A stretch of 64,000 nucleotides of DNA from Drosophila persimilis (taxonomy: Eukaryota > Arthropoda > Insecta > Diptera > Drosophilidae), in NCBI RefSeq assembly GCF_003286085.1, contig NW_020825482.1, forward strand, positions 1 through 64,000, read 5' to 3'. Position 1 is the first letter of the stretch; each line of letters begins with the position of its first letter. Under the pieces are notes generated by a model. That model had not been told where the DNA came from. It did no database searches and saw only the letters and a program-made list of their open reading frames with translations. Below, piece by piece: positions 32,701-45,000 of the stretch. A program made the position numbers and the translations under genes.

Positions 32701-32735
32701 AGGGTCTTATGTATTTGTATTTGTATTTATTTGTA

Positions 32736-33026
32736 TATATATTCCTAACGCGACAGTATTCCTACTTTATGTTAAAGCGCTAGTCACATGGAGTTCACAT
32801 ATATATGTAGTTGTATGCTTTAAGCAGAATGATTTTCTTATTCTAACATTTTTGGTATGACTAATATTTTTATTATTATGACTAATATTTGTATTATTAA
32901 TTCTAATTTTTTTTTATTTATTTTTTTTTTTTTTATTATTATTTTTTATTATTATTATTATTATTTATTTTTATTTACTTATTTATTTATTTTTATTTAT
33001 TTATTTATTTATTTTTTTTTTTTTTA
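32736..33026. repeat. AT-rich region with T/TTTA runs
   Basis: Left part unassigned. From about 32900 it is runs of T, TTA and TTTA. On the minus strand this is an A-rich TAAA-type tail that directly follows the 3' end of the antisense LINE, so at least 32900-33026 is likely its tail. Confidence 0.65.
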
Positions 33027-34931
33027 TGGGTTTATCAAGTGTTTTTCTAGTTTATCCCTAAATTGCGTTCCGAATAGCATTTGTTAAAAATTGTTTTCCT
33101 GAATTGGCAAGTTTGTACCTTATGGTTACCAGATTCAACGTTCTATTTGATGAAGAAATGGTTAATTTATCATATAAGTAGCTCGGCTGTCTGGTATAGA
33201 TTATTCGATGTAGAAAAATAATTGTTCTGTACCCTATCCATGTCTTTAAATCCATTTTGAATATTTGTCTTGCTAAGATTGAGATATGATCGGTTCGTCT
33301 CTTATTATATATGTAGCGGGCAATGTTGTTAAATGTTACTTTTAGTTTTTTTTGAGATTCAGCGTCACAATTTCCAAATATTTCAATACCATAGAATAAG
33401 GTGGGTGTCAAATATGTCTTAGCTATCATTAGTTTGAGTATATCTGGCAGGTATTTTTGTGTTGGTGCGAGTTTTCTTAGTAGACTATATGTTCTACCAG
33501 TAGCTTTCACAACTTGGCTACTCCAAGAAAGCGTATTGTTAAATGTTAATCCTTAGTTTTCCACCTGATCTACGTAATTAATTTGTTTTCCTTCGATTTC
33601 AAGTTTTGGATAGGCCATCGTATTTAGTTGCTTCTTGTATATAATTACACATTTACATTTATCTGGATTAAGTGCCAGACCGTTACGCTTCGCCCAGCTA
33701 CTCACATTGAGCAAATCACTGTTACGCACACTAATACACTCATCAATTTTACTCAATGGACGACTAACATACATTTGGACGTCATCCGCATACATATGAC
33801 TTTTACAATTTAACAGGACGTCTGGCAGGTCATTCACATATAATGAGAACAAAAGCGGCCCAAGAACTGAACCTTGAGGCACACCACGTGCAGTGCTCAT
33901 CATTGAAGAAATTCTACTTCCACTTACCACTACCTGTCTTCTATCCGTTAAATACGATTTTAATAGCTTTATAGCTACCTTACTAAAATTGAAAAAGTTA
34001 ACTAATTTACTTAATAAGATTTCGTGGTTAACCGTGTCAAATGCTTTACTGAAGTCAAGTAGTACTAACAGCGTCACATTTCCTTCATCTTGTGTTAATC
34101 TAATGTCTTCCGTTATATTTACTATTGCCGTAGTACAGCTTCTTTGTCTTCTGTAACCTGACTGTTTGTCACTTAGTAGTGCATTGTTATCTAGAAAAGT
34201 TCGAATTTGTTGTGACATTAATTGTTCAAGGACTTTTGACAAAAACGATAGAATTGATATAGGTCTATATTCATTTTTTCCTTTAGGGACCGGTGTTATT
34301 TTCGCAAGCTTCCATGTACTTGGAAATATTGATTTTGTTAAGACAGTATTGCAAATATAAGTCACATGTGGTAATATTTTCGGAAGTAAGATTTTTAGAT
34401 TAGATTATTATCACAGGAACTATTCGGTATATTGTCAAGATAATGATTATATGCTACTTCAGGTACCCCGTTTATCACAAATTTTCTATTTAATTCATCT
34501 ATGTCTACGTCAATTTTGGTGTTATTTGTCCTCTTCCCTATTCCCAAGTCTTTGAGCTCCCTCCATGTCCTTCTTGTTAATATTGCACTTTGAAACCTTA
34601 CAGAATAAAAAGATTTTTTAGCTGTCAGTATTAATAGGTTGGTATTTTTCCTTAAAGTTTTAAATTCTTGATACTGACCAGACGTTCTGTAGCGTTTCCA
34701 TTTCAATACATTGATTGTACCATGGATTTTTCTTTTGTGCAATCTTTAATTTACGCAGTGGTACGAATTTTTCATAAAGACATGTTATGTGAGCTCGTAG
34801 TTGTTCTATTTGAGAATTAACATCATCCATGTCAAATATTATATTCCAGTCATATGTATTGAATTCGTCATTAAGTTTGCTAATGTCAATGCTCTTAAAA
34901 TTCCGGTACCATATGTCGTCGTCAATCTTTT
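33027..34931 (-). pseudogene. Jockey/I-like LINE ORF2 C-terminal two-thirds, 5' truncated
   Basis: In minus-strand order: a linker region (34931-about 34400, with KKIDDDIWYRNFKS and a RTWRELKDLGI block), RT (34365-33553: KLAKITPVPKGKNEYRPISI, SGYRRQRSCTTAI, DFSKAFDTVNHE, RGVPQGSVLGPLLF, catalytic YADD at 33781-33792) and the C-terminal region (33510-33058: LTPTLFYGIEIFGN). Frameshifts occur near 34400, 33555 and 34690. The endonuclease is missing; the 5' end abuts a DINE-like repeat, as expected for a 5'-truncated LINE or one cut by that insertion. RT motifs themselves look intact. Confidence 0.82.
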
Positions 34932-35724
34932 TATACCCGATACTCAAAATGAGTATTGGGGTATATTAGATTTGTGGTAAAAGTGTATGTGTGTAACGTC
35001 CAGAAGGAATCGTTTCCGACCCCATAAAGTATATATATTCTTGATCAGCATCAATAGCCGAGTCGATTGAGCCATGTCTGTCTGTCCGTCTGTCCGTCCG
35101 TCCGTCTGTTCCTCCGTCCGTCTGTCCGTCCGTCTGTCCGTTCAAGGATCTCAGAACCCATAAGAGCTAGAGCAACCAAATTTGGTATCCACACTGCTGT
35201 GATATCGGACCTTGACCGTTTTGTGTCAAAATTTCGCCACACCCCCTTCCGCCCCCGCAAAGGACGAAAATCTGAGGCAACCACAAATCTCAGAGACTAT
35301 TAAGGCTAGAGTAACCAAATTTGGTATCCGCACTTCTGTTAGATTTCACTATAAAACGTATATCTCAGAATTTCGCCCCACCCCCATCCGCCCACACAAA
35401 GGACGAAAATCTGTTGCATCCACAATATTGCAGATTCGAGAAAACTAGAAACGCAGAATCATAGAGAATGACGATATCTATCCGGTTGCTGAATTTGGAT
35501 CAGATCAGATAATTTTTGTAGCCAAAAGGAACAAATTAATTTTCACTGGCTACGCAGCGCCCGACGTCACGCTCAGACTGATTTTCTGTCTCTCTCGCAC
35601 GCACTCTTTGTCGTGTCGTTAAATATTAGCGGCGTCTGCCGGAGGAGACCCATACTGACTTAGTATCGGGTATAACTGTAGAGTTGCGGTGTCCGCAGCA
35701 ACTCACAACGTTCCCCCTCGTTTT
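34932..35724 (+). repeat. DINE-1/mini-me-like repeat, shorter internal array
   Basis: Starts tatacccgatac (34932), ends with gtatcgggtata (35663-35674), hairpin and gttccccctcg. The mini-me core and (GTCY)n run (35073-35143) are present, but one of the internal repeats seen at 27629-28746 is missing, giving a shorter version. Confidence 0.75.
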
Positions 35725-36186
35725 TAGTTTTGTTTGTTTAATTATTTGCACACACGTCGCGGTCAATTTGGCAATTTAGCTGCAGCACATATGCATGTAC
35801 ATGTATGTATGTATGTATAATAGATTTTGAATATTTATCTTTTCTCCACTGTGTCACTTTCACTTTTTGCCTTCCACTTGAATTAATATGTACGTTTAAA
35901 TTGCAAGTCCACCCGGGGGCGCCCTGAAATTTTAGAATAGTTTTTCTAAATAAAGATACCGAAATTTCTTGGGTGACTGCAATTTTTTATTTTAATACGA
36001 CGAAAGAAAAGGGGTGCGTGCGTTCGATTTCATGGATTTTTCTCGACTCCTTTTATATATTAAAACAATTTCTTCTATGCCTACCTTACCTACGGTGGCA
36101 AAGCGGGGCGAATTCGCCAAGAGCGAGAGAGCGAGCTTTTATTGCGCTCCCGCTTTGCCCTAGCCTTACTTACACTAGACTTCATG
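35725..36186 (-). repeat. BEL-C leader and LTR, antisense and truncated
   Basis: From about 35905 this is the reverse complement of the LTR at 13088-13403: gggcgcc primer-site region, tttcttgggtgactgca, and the block ccaagagcgagagagcgagc. It stops at cttcat (36186), short of the LTR start, where the copia-type element begins. 35725-35904 is AT-rich, probably its leader. Confidence 0.65.
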
Positions 36187-36444
36187 AAATACTATCCTAA
36201 TAACAATTATTATTATTCAAATGGCGCTACAAAGGGCAAAAAGTGTTTTAAGTGCGGAAAGGAAGGGCATTTTAAATCGGAATGCCGTGCTAAAAGCAAG
36301 CAGGAAGGAGCAAACAACATGGGCGCAAACAGTAAAAGCGGGGAAAGATTGGGTACAATGCTTTGCGTTACCGAATATGCCAAAGTAGAACCAGAAAAAT
36401 ATGTACCAATCCTAAGTTTAGCTAATCCAAATGACCAGATGTAA
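36184..36444 (+). pseudogene. copia-type gag C-terminus with zinc knuckle
   Basis: Reads YYPNNNYYYSNG, then the knuckle CFKCGKEGHFKSEC (CX2CX4HX4C), and a spacer to a TAA at 36442-36444. The N-terminal three-quarters of gag is missing. The next codons lead into the protease. Confidence 0.8.
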
Positions 36445-37500
36445 AATGCATGGTGCATAGACAGTGACGCACCGGCACATATGTATATGTTGTGACAAGG
36501 AACGCTTTGTGTCGTTCACGGAAGATAATCAAAAAGTATTTTTAGCCGGCGGCAAATCACTTATTGCTGAAGGGCATGGAACTGTTCCAGTAAAGTTCGG
36601 TGATAGATCCGTTACGCTGGAAAATGTTATCTTGGTACCAGATTTGCAGTACAATTTTATATCGGTCACAAAACTATTAAAACATGGAAAAAAAGTTGTG
36701 TTTGAGAAAAATCAAGCGATGATTTTTGAAAACGAAATAATAGTTATAAAGGCACATCTGGAAAATGGATTGTTTATGGTTCAGGACAATCAGGAAAAGT
36801 GTATGAACATTGCAAATGTTGAGGCAGATGCATTCAAATGGCACAATAGGTTCGGCCATGTACATTTTGACGCATTAAAGGAAATGGTTAACAAGGAGAT
36901 GGTAATAGGTCTCAAGGGCATATACAAGCCAAAACAAGTGTGTGCAACATGCGCAAAAAGTAAAATTTGCGTGCAACCATTTCAATGGAGCACAAACAGG
37001 TCAAAGGGCGTACTAGACTTAATACATACTGATGTATGCGGTCCAATGCAAAAGCAGTCAATGGGAGGCAATCGATATTTTGCCACATTTATTGATGATT
37101 GTTCAAGATATGTATCAGTAAGTTTCCTAAAAACCAAAGATCAGGTTTTCGAGGCTTTTAAAGAATTTAAAAGTCAAGTTGAGTGCCAAACGTTTTTGAC
37201 AATTACCTAAACCAATAACGGAGTTGCAGAAAGGGCCAACAGAACATTGGTAGAAATGGCAAGAAGTATGCTGCTGCATGCTGGGTTGAGTGAATGCTAT
37301 TGGGCAGAAGCGATTCGAACTATACATAACCACGTATTTACGAAATAGAGTGGCAAGCAACTGCTTGAGCGGGGTGACACCTTTTGAAATATGGACAGGT
37401 AGAAAGCCAATGGTATCGCATTTAAGAGTTTTTGCTCAGTAGCGATTGCTCTAGATAAAACAAAGAAATCAAAGTTCGCACAGAAAGGCTTAGAGTATAT
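36445..37500 (+). pseudogene. copia-type protease and integrase, damaged
   Basis: The protease active site reads WCIDSDAPAHM, with Asp where the family has Gly in D-S-G-A, and a TGA follows almost at once; the remainder continues from 36520. Integrase zinc domain: HNRFGH, CATCAKSK. Core: first catalytic Asp in LIHTDVCGPM and FIDDCSRYVSV. A deletion near 37200 removes the second catalytic Asp; the Glu remains in NGVAERANRTL. Further stops occur near 37347. The enzyme would be dead. Confidence 0.82.
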
Positions 37501-39378
37501 AATGGTGGGCTACTCCGATACGGCCAAAGCATACCGTTTGGTCAGTAAAGAAACCAGGAAACTCGTAGAGAGTAGGGATGTCATTTTTGTAGAACCTGAA
37601 GGGGGCAAACTAGATGCATCATGTTCCAATGACATGGCATCAATTGAGGTTCAACAAAACCAGGACGCTGAACCCGAAATGGATAGCGAGCAATTTAAAG
37701 ATCCAGAAAATGAGCCAGAAAATCAGGAGGAGATTAGGTCTAGTAATGACATTCTTGTAATTCCAGAACCAATAAGAGGACCAGGACGCCCAACCATAGT
37801 ACGGACGGGCAAACCAGGACGACCAAGGAAGCAGTATCATATGCTTAATGCGATACTGGCAGCAGACGTACAAGTTCCACAAAACTACGCACAAGCTGAA
37901 CGGTCTACTGAAGGCGAGATATGGAAAGAATCAATGAAGGACGAGTACGAATCTCTCGTGAAGAACGGCACGTGGTCGCTTACTAAATTGCCTAGCGGGA
38001 AAAAGTCCATTGGATGCCGATGGGTTTACGCAGTTAAGTCCAATCCGGATGGAAGCGTGAACAGGCTCAAATCACGTCTGGTGGCGAAAGGTTGTAGCCA
38101 ACGCTACGGGATCGACTACAAGGAAACATTTGCACCAGTTGTACGCCACGCAACTATCAGGTTGATAATTGCACTTGCAGTCGAACATGGTCTCCACCTA
38201 CATCAAATGGATGTTGTCACGGCGTATCTCAACGGCGAATTGGAAGATGAGGTTTTTATGAGACAACCTGAGGGCTTCATCAGCGAAGTTCACCCAAATC
38301 ACGTTTTTAGGCTTCACAAAAGTATATATGGCCTAAAACAATCAGGAAGAGTGTGGAACTCTACGTTAGATGCAACGCTGAGACGCATTGGTTTTATACC
38401 GACTGTCAACGAACCCTGTCTGTATTGTAAGCCAGGTAAAAATATGTGTCTAATAGCTGTCTACGTAGATGACATTATTTTGGCGTGTAAAGACCTCGAT
38501 GATATATCTGATATCAAGATAAAAATCGCAGCAGAATTTGATGTGGTTGACATCGGGCCTATGCAATACTTTTTAGGTATTGAGGTGAAACGTGAAGGCA
38601 GTACGGGTGCGATTTCAATCAGCCAACGGAAGTATATTAGAGAGTGCCTCAAACAGTACAATTTGAAAGATTGTCGACAGACGTCCACGCCTCTTGAAGC
38701 TGGTTACCAGGTGGCATGCAGCAAAGAGGACTGCCGCAGGTCGTTCCAAAAGCTAATTGGAGAGTTATCTTATCTTGCTGTTATGACTCGTCCGGACATT
38801 GCGCATTCGGTGAACAAATTAGCACAACGTAACAAGGATCCTCATTCCGATATTTGGCAAAAACTATCGACTGGGAGATATACTACACAAAGCAAGGAAA
38901 GGCAATTGAGTGTTTTGTTGATGCAGATTGGGCAAGTGATATGACAAACCGAAAGTCATTCACTGGCTATGTGGGAATGTTGGCAGGAGGAGCGGTTTCT
39001 TGGGAGTCAAGAAACCAATCGACGGTTGCCCTCAGTTCCACGGAGGCAGAGTACATAGCCTTATCATCTGTAGCAAAAGAGGCGATATACTTTCGCAGCC
39101 TACTGATTGACTTGAAGATGATGTCCAAAGAGTCAGCTATTCAGATGTACGGCGACAACATTGGAGCACAGCAGCTTGCTAGAAACCCCATGTTTCATGC
39201 ACGTACAAAGCACATCGACGTCAAGATACATCATATTCGAGAGGTTCTCAAGAGAGGTGAAGTCGACATTGCGTATCTGCCACCCGATGAGATGATAGCA
39301 GATGTCCTCACTAAGAACTTAGCCAAAGTTAAGCACCATAAATTTGTATTCGCATTTGGTTTAAAAGATAGTTTATAA
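37501..39378 (+). pseudogene. copia-type reverse transcriptase and RNase H
   Basis: A 480-codon frame (37502-38944) carries the integrase C-terminus and RT: WKESMKDEYESL, CRWVYAVK, KSRLVAKG, QMDVVTAYLNG, IYGLKQSGR and an intact YVDD at 38462-38473, ending LAVMTRPDIAHSVN. A frameshift near 38860 precedes RNase H in another frame (38854-39378): FVDADWASD, ALSSTEAEYIAL, DNIGAQQLA, HIDVKIHHIRE. Apart from the shift this is the best preserved pol part of the element. Confidence 0.88.
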
Positions 39379-39441
39379 GTGCTTGACATGTTATCGAATA
39401 TTAGTTAAGTATATTTAAAGTTTGTAAACATGCGTTGTGTT

Positions 39442-39450
39442 GAAGAGGAG
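39442..39450 (+). other. copia-type polypurine tract
   Basis: gaagaggag directly before the 3' LTR. Confidence 0.6.
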
Positions 39451-39636
39451 TGTTAAAAGTGACCGCCTCGATAATTAGATATTGATCTCTAACAACACTG
39501 CGCATGTGCCCTGCTGCATATCGATGTTTTCATATCGATGTTCCTTCGGCGTCAGTCTCTTGCGTATGTTACTCGGAAGCACATATAATTCTGTATACTG
39601 ATCTTCTGCTGTCTTACAAATAAAATAACTTTAACA
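39451..39636 (+). repeat. copia-type 3' LTR
   Basis: 186 bp with perfect short inverted ends, tgttaa ... ttaaca, and an AATAAA signal near the right end (about 39618). No second copy in the window. Confidence 0.75.
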
Positions 39637-39663
39637 AAATAATAAACTTTTCATGACTCAGGG

Positions 39664-40734
39664 GAATAAAAGAAAGAAGCGAGCACCATTTGAGTTTATG
39701 GGCTCACTTTATCATATATTGTTTGGGATAATGGACGCCGAAGATAGGGAAACGTTTGAAGGACATATGAAAAATGTATTAGAAAAATAAAACACAACCT
39801 AGATGATTTAATTAAGAAATAAACATCATTAGTAGAGTCAACGGTAAATATCCTCAAAAGAACTACCGAGGAAATAAATTTGAACTTTACAAGTATGAGC
39901 GCTAGAGTAGAAAACATAACGGGAGCATTAAGGGAAAGTTTTTATGTGTACAAAGAATCTATAAATTTCTTTATGGTAACAAATCAACTAAGCTCCTTGA
40001 TTGAAGAGTGCGACAAAATTGAATCAGCAGTTATCAGCAGTATCTACTGATAGATATCCCAGATAGATATAGATCCAAATATTTTAAAACCTATACAGCT
40101 AAAGGGAGAAATAGCAACTTGTTATAAACATTGTTGCTTTGAGGAAAAAGAACAGGAACAGACTTAAAGGAAATTTACAGCCCATTAACAGCGGAAGGGA
40201 TTTTTTTTTTGATAACAAATTAATTCTGAACGTGAAGATTCCCCTGTTTGGTAGGCATGCATCCCATTTATTTAGGATAATTCCTATGCCGGATGAGCAT
40301 GAACAAGAATTGGTCAAGGTAGATTTGAGCTCCAGGTATTTAGTATATAACTTCGGAATTGATACCTATCATTCGATGACTGAAGGTACTTTGAACAAAT
40401 GCCAAAAATGGCAAACAAATACAGGAGTATGCGAAGGTAATTGGCCTTGGAGCAATGCCAATGATAGTGCTTGTGAGATAGCTCCTTTCAAACCAAAAGG
40501 TAATTCAAATTGCATGTATAGGAAGATAGCAGAGACAAGATCATTTTGGGTCGAATTAGAAAGGCAGGGTAGTTGGCTCTTCAAAGTTCCAGTAAACACT
40601 AATGCTAGAATTCAATGTAGTAACTCAAATCAAGAACTAATTGATCTTCCACAAGAAGGAATTTTAACAATAATAAAAGGTTGTACTGTGCGAACCGATG
40701 ACAAAATACTAGTAGATCATAATAGTATTCTGTA
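39664..40734 (+). pseudogene. errantivirus env remnant
   Basis: Envelope-type protein of a gypsy-group element. The left part has a basic cleavage-like motif (RKKR) followed by a hydrophobic stretch and heptad-like sequence, and is broken by stops near 39788 and 39830. The right part (about 40139-40734) is an open frame of about 190 codons rich in Cys and with several N-x-S/T sites, consistent with a secreted ectodomain. No receptor-binding unit or clear C-terminal anchor is seen in what remains. The stops make it nonfunctional. Errantiviruses are insect endogenous retroviruses; this is a decayed genomic copy. Confidence 0.7.
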
Positions 40735-41450
40735 GTATGCTGTATGCCAAATAAGCATATGCCCAAAGCATTTTAGTGTATACAATATGTCAAGTGTCAC
40801 GCTCATAAACATAAAGACACTTTGTCAGTCCCTTGTATGTGGACTGGCCTGCTGCGTGAGAACTGCAGTGTCAGCAATATATTCCAAGTGGCCAAATGAG
40901 CATTCCAATGTTCATATATGCCTTCTGCATATACATTCTTACTAACATAAATATACACATACATATGGCATGCTACATGATCCCGTTCTGCCGCTGCTCT
41001 TAGCGACAGAACTCAACCAAGAATATTATGTACTTTTAGGCTAAAGAAGTTTATGAAGAATATATATCAGAAGTAGGAAAGATGTTGGACCACGAGTCTA
41101 AAGTTGCGGACTCAACCGCAACTCTCTTTGTATATTTGGCCGCCGAGAAGGCCACCAAGAGCAAGATGTAGCTGGTTTGCTGCCACTCAACAACACTAGC
41201 AGCAGCAGCAGTAACATGCGGAAGCGCAAGCAGAAGCAGCAAGCATATAATCAACAACCTCATGCAGACACAACCACTCCAACTTCAACCATCCTTCCTC
41301 CATCGATCTTTAGTTTGCCATCATATCTATTAATATTATATCGATTATATATTTATATCGATTAAATTAACCTTTGTTCTTTGATTTGTATCATTTATCT
41401 TACCCTCCCTTTGCACACACACACAACTACTTTGTATACATGAAAAAAAA
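40735..41450 (+). other. probable errantivirus LTR/leader, boundaries undefined
   Basis: Noncoding stretch between env and a gag fragment. An errantivirus LTR commonly starts at or overlaps the env stop, so 40733 onward may be LTR and leader, but I find no second copy and no convincing primer site. CAG-rich (41198-41215) and ATCGAT-rich patches (41330-41365) occur. Confidence 0.35.
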
Positions 41451-41709
41451 GAACCAAAGGCAACCAAGAAGATATATCAGTTGAGGTTATTAAATCAAAA
41501 ATAATCGGCACAATTTTGTACAAAGTACAAGACGAAACTACTATATCCGGAATCATTACCAAGCTGAAAAGTAACGTAAAAGGAGAATATTCTGACGTAC
41601 TCAAAGCTAAATTGGCAAATACTAAACAAAAGGGCAAAACAGCATCACAATATACAACAGAAATCAACAATTTGCGAAAGCAATTGGAAGCATCATATAT
41701 TAATGATGG
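41451..41709 (+). pseudogene. errantivirus gag fragment
   Basis: Reads EDISVEVIKSKIIGTILYK and then ITKLKSNVKGEYSDVLKAKL and INNLRKQLEASYINDG, the helical core of 17.6/297-type gag. It is cut at 41709 by the 3' LTR of BEL-A. The N-terminus is missing. Confidence 0.75.
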
Positions 41710-42068
41710 TGTTAAGCTATTAAGCGTTTTTAATAACAATTTGTTGCAATTTGAAGTTAATGAAAGTCGAGAGGTTGTTTATAATTCACAATTTATTTGC
41801 ATATGTAAACCAACTTATCGCGTATGTACATATGGGAATGATTGGGCGAACGATTGATGCGAGGACGATAATCTAATAGCTGCGACGATTAGCTCAAGAC
41901 TGCCCATGCAAGGGCTGACGGGCCAATCTGCCGGGCCCTATGCAGCAAGCTTAGACGCGAGCGAGAACGTATGATAGCCCGAGAGCGTTAGAGCTGCTCG
42001 GGGATGCTGTTAAGCCGAGTCCGAGAGATTGCGACATAAGGAGACAAAAGAATTCCGCTGCATGCGCA
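41710..42068 (-). repeat. BEL-A 3' LTR
   Basis: On the plus strand, tgttaagctatt to catgcgca. Differs from the 5' LTR by several small changes, such as ttgttgcaatttgaag for tgttgcaattttaag. Confidence 0.8.
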
Positions 42069-45000
42069 TATGCGCTAAACTAGGCTTCGCAGTGCGCCAC
42101 TTTGAGCGCTGCTGCAGTGACGTTATGTACTCCTCCTTCCACCGGGACCAAAAGAGCTGCTGCAGGTACGAAACGCGCTGCCAGCCGTCCAGACGATCGA
42201 AGTTTAGCTGCGTGACGTCAGGCTCAGCGAACGAAGCAGGAGGGCCACCATTCAAGAAATGCGCTGGAGTTAGAACATCTAGATCGGCAGGGCTCTCTGA
42301 AATTGAAACTAAAGGTCTTGAATTAATCACTGCCGTGATGTGGCACAACAGCGTCCGCAGCTCGTCAAATCCAAGAACCGACTTGCCTATAGCACGGTAG
42401 AAGTGGTACTTGGCCGTCTTCAGTGCAGCCTCCCATAGACCACCAAAATGAGGGGAGCGCCGAGGAATGAAATGCCAGTCTATAGCCTCGACCAAGCAAA
42501 AATCCAGCATCGCCTTCTGATGGTCATCGCTGAGGCATGAGAACCATCGAGCCGCTCCTTTGGAAGATCCGCCATAATATGCTCCAATACCCTGGGCTTC
42601 AGTCGAAAGCATCTTACGCACTTGTTTACTGCCTTGTTTACCGTCTTCCTCCCCCCAATAGGCCAATATTGGGATCGAATTAGTCCAAGCAAAGCTCGAG
42701 GACCAGCGTGCAGATTCCGCTCATGAAAATGGGAGATTATTGCAAGAGTCAGTGGATGGCTGCTGGGCAAGATGATTGGATGACGGCCATGAAAATCCAA
42801 CGAAGAGTTTTTCAGTCGACCATCTACCCTGAGAAGTCCCAACTGATCCATGAATGGCGATAACGATGCGGTTGAGCTCGATGAGGAGACTGCTCCCCTT
42901 GCCCGCAGTGACTTCATGTCCTCCCATAGCTGAGTACGCTGGACTAGTCGTAGCAATACCTGGGTTCCATGTTCAATGTCTGAGACCGTGAGTCCGGGGC
43001 GCCGAATTCGGTTGCAAAACTTGTGAATGTATCCGAAAACGCGTTGCAAAGAAGCAAATGAATTCGCATACTTGGAATCAGCAATAATGTCCATGTCCAT
43101 GTAGGGCGATTTGACCAGAAGAGCCTTCCGACGAAGTTCAAGGGCTGGCTTATCAGGTAGCACAGTGGGTGGCCAGTCATCTGAGGAGCCGCAAAGAAAT
43201 GAAGGACCATGAGCCCAAAGAGGTGACTCATTCAGATCAGTCGGATGAGCCCCTCGAGACAGAATGTCGGCTGGGTTTAAAGCTGTGGGAACATAGCGCC
43301 ATTCCATTTTTTCGGTCATTTCCTGAATCGTTGACACTCTATTTGCAACAAAAATATTAAATCTTGACGGCTCGTCCCGAATCCAAGAGAGCGCAACGGC
43401 AGAATCACACCAACAGTAACACCTTCCCTTGAATACATTCATTCCAGCTATCTCAGATATGAGCCTAGCCAGCAACTCCGCTCCACAAAGCTCCAACTTT
43501 GGTACTGTAAGTGTCTTCAAAGGAGCCACACGAGATTTGGCACAAAGTAAGTGACTGCTGGAATGCTGACCCTTGGACACGACATAAATGCATGCACCAT
43601 AAGCCTCGATGCTGGCATCGCAAAATCTGTGAATTTCCAGCGTAGAGTCTGGAAGGAGTACAAGCCGAGGAAATTCAAGTCGACGAATCTGACCAAACCT
43701 GGTGCATATTTCCTGCCACTCGGTGTTTAGTGCGACTGGAAGGCTTTCATCCCAGGACAACTTCTCTTGGCACAAACGCTGGAGAAAGATTTTGAATTTA
43801 GTAATTACGGGACCAGCTAGTCCGAGAGGATCGTAGAATCGCGCTATGGATGACAAAACAGAGCGCCTGCAGGAATTCAAAGACGATTGAAGGGCCGAGA
43901 ACGAAAATAATAGTAGATCAGAAACCGGATCCCACGCAACTCCTAAAGTTTTAGTCACATGGCTGCCATCGTCGAACTTCAAAAATGTTTCCTTGTCCTC
44001 TTCCGGAACTCCATCCAGCACAGCAGGGACGTTCGAACACCATTTCCTCAATCTGAACTGACCTCTAGACAAAATTCCAGTAGCTTGCTCCCGAATTCGG
44101 ATAGCCTCCTCTTGCGAGCTGGCTCCAGATATCAAGTCATCCACGTAGAAATCACGGCGAAGGATTTCAGCTCCAACTGGAAACGCCATCTGCTCGTCCA
44201 TTGCCAACTTATGCATCGCTCGCACAGATAGATAGGAGGCAGGCTACGTCCCATAAGTAACGGTGTCCAATTGAAACACACGCAAGTCTTCTTCCCTGGA
44301 GTTTCTCCACAGAATACACTGCAAGTTGCTATCCTCGGTCGAGACTTTTACACAACGATACATCTTACAGATATCTCCCGTTATCGCAACGGCGTATGAC
44401 CGAAATCGAGCAAGAATATGAAACAGTTTGGGTTGGATTACGGGACCAGCCATTAAAACGTGGTTCAGGGAATATCCAGATAAGGTTGAAGCGGATCCAT
44501 CAAAAACGACCCGAAGCTTGGTCGTAGAACTATCTTCCTTCATGACGCAATGGTGAGGCAAAAAATATCGGCAGTTGCTGATTGACTGGGTAGGAACCTG
44601 AGACATATGGCCTAAACCAAGGTACTCCTTTATAAATGCTGCATACTGAGATTTAACGAGCGACGATCTAACTTTCTCTCAAGGGTCAGGAATCTTCTCC
44701 AAGGAGATCCAAATTATATTTTGCTGGCAGCCGAACACAATAATCGCCTTTATGTAGTCGACGGAAATTCTGCACAAAGTGTGCTTCACAATCTAGCTCT
44801 TCTTTGGTAGACTTTATTATTGGTTCGATGCAATTTTCCACCTCCCAAAACCTCCGAAGAAGCACCTCAAGCCAATCCTCTGGACTATTATCCTCAGCAG
44901 CTACGGCCCGAGCGCGAGAGACCATCAACGAAGAACCTTTTAAACGCGAACAACTTCCAGACACGACCCATCCCAAGCGCGTTTTCTGAATTGAAGGCAA

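Larger units (their letters stand above)
28747..32735 (+). mobile_element. CR1-like LINE, nearly full length, defective
   Basis: Contains a 5' UTR (28747-29048), ORF1 with a PHD-like zinc finger, ORF2 with endonuclease and RT, and a short 3' end finishing in tatttg-type repeats (about 32708-32735), as CR1-group elements often do. The clade call is an inference from the ORF1 finger and RT style; Jockey-group membership is the alternative. It starts right at the end of a DINE-like repeat. Confidence 0.7.
36187..39636 (+). mobile_element. copia-type element, 5' truncated
   Basis: Pol order protease-integrase-RT-RNase H identifies a Ty1/copia element. It lacks the 5' LTR and most of gag and ends in a 186-bp 3' LTR. 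Only gag's C-terminal knuckle survives at the left edge. No target duplication can be tested. Confidence 0.85.

Noticed and set aside
32857-33087. Hydrophobic frame (F/I/Y-rich) over the T-rich tract
   Set aside because: It is translation of TTT/TTA runs that form the A-rich tail of the antisense LINE.
41198-41365. Host coding sequence with CAG repeat
   Set aside because: Short frame, no conserved domain, sits between errantivirus remnants.
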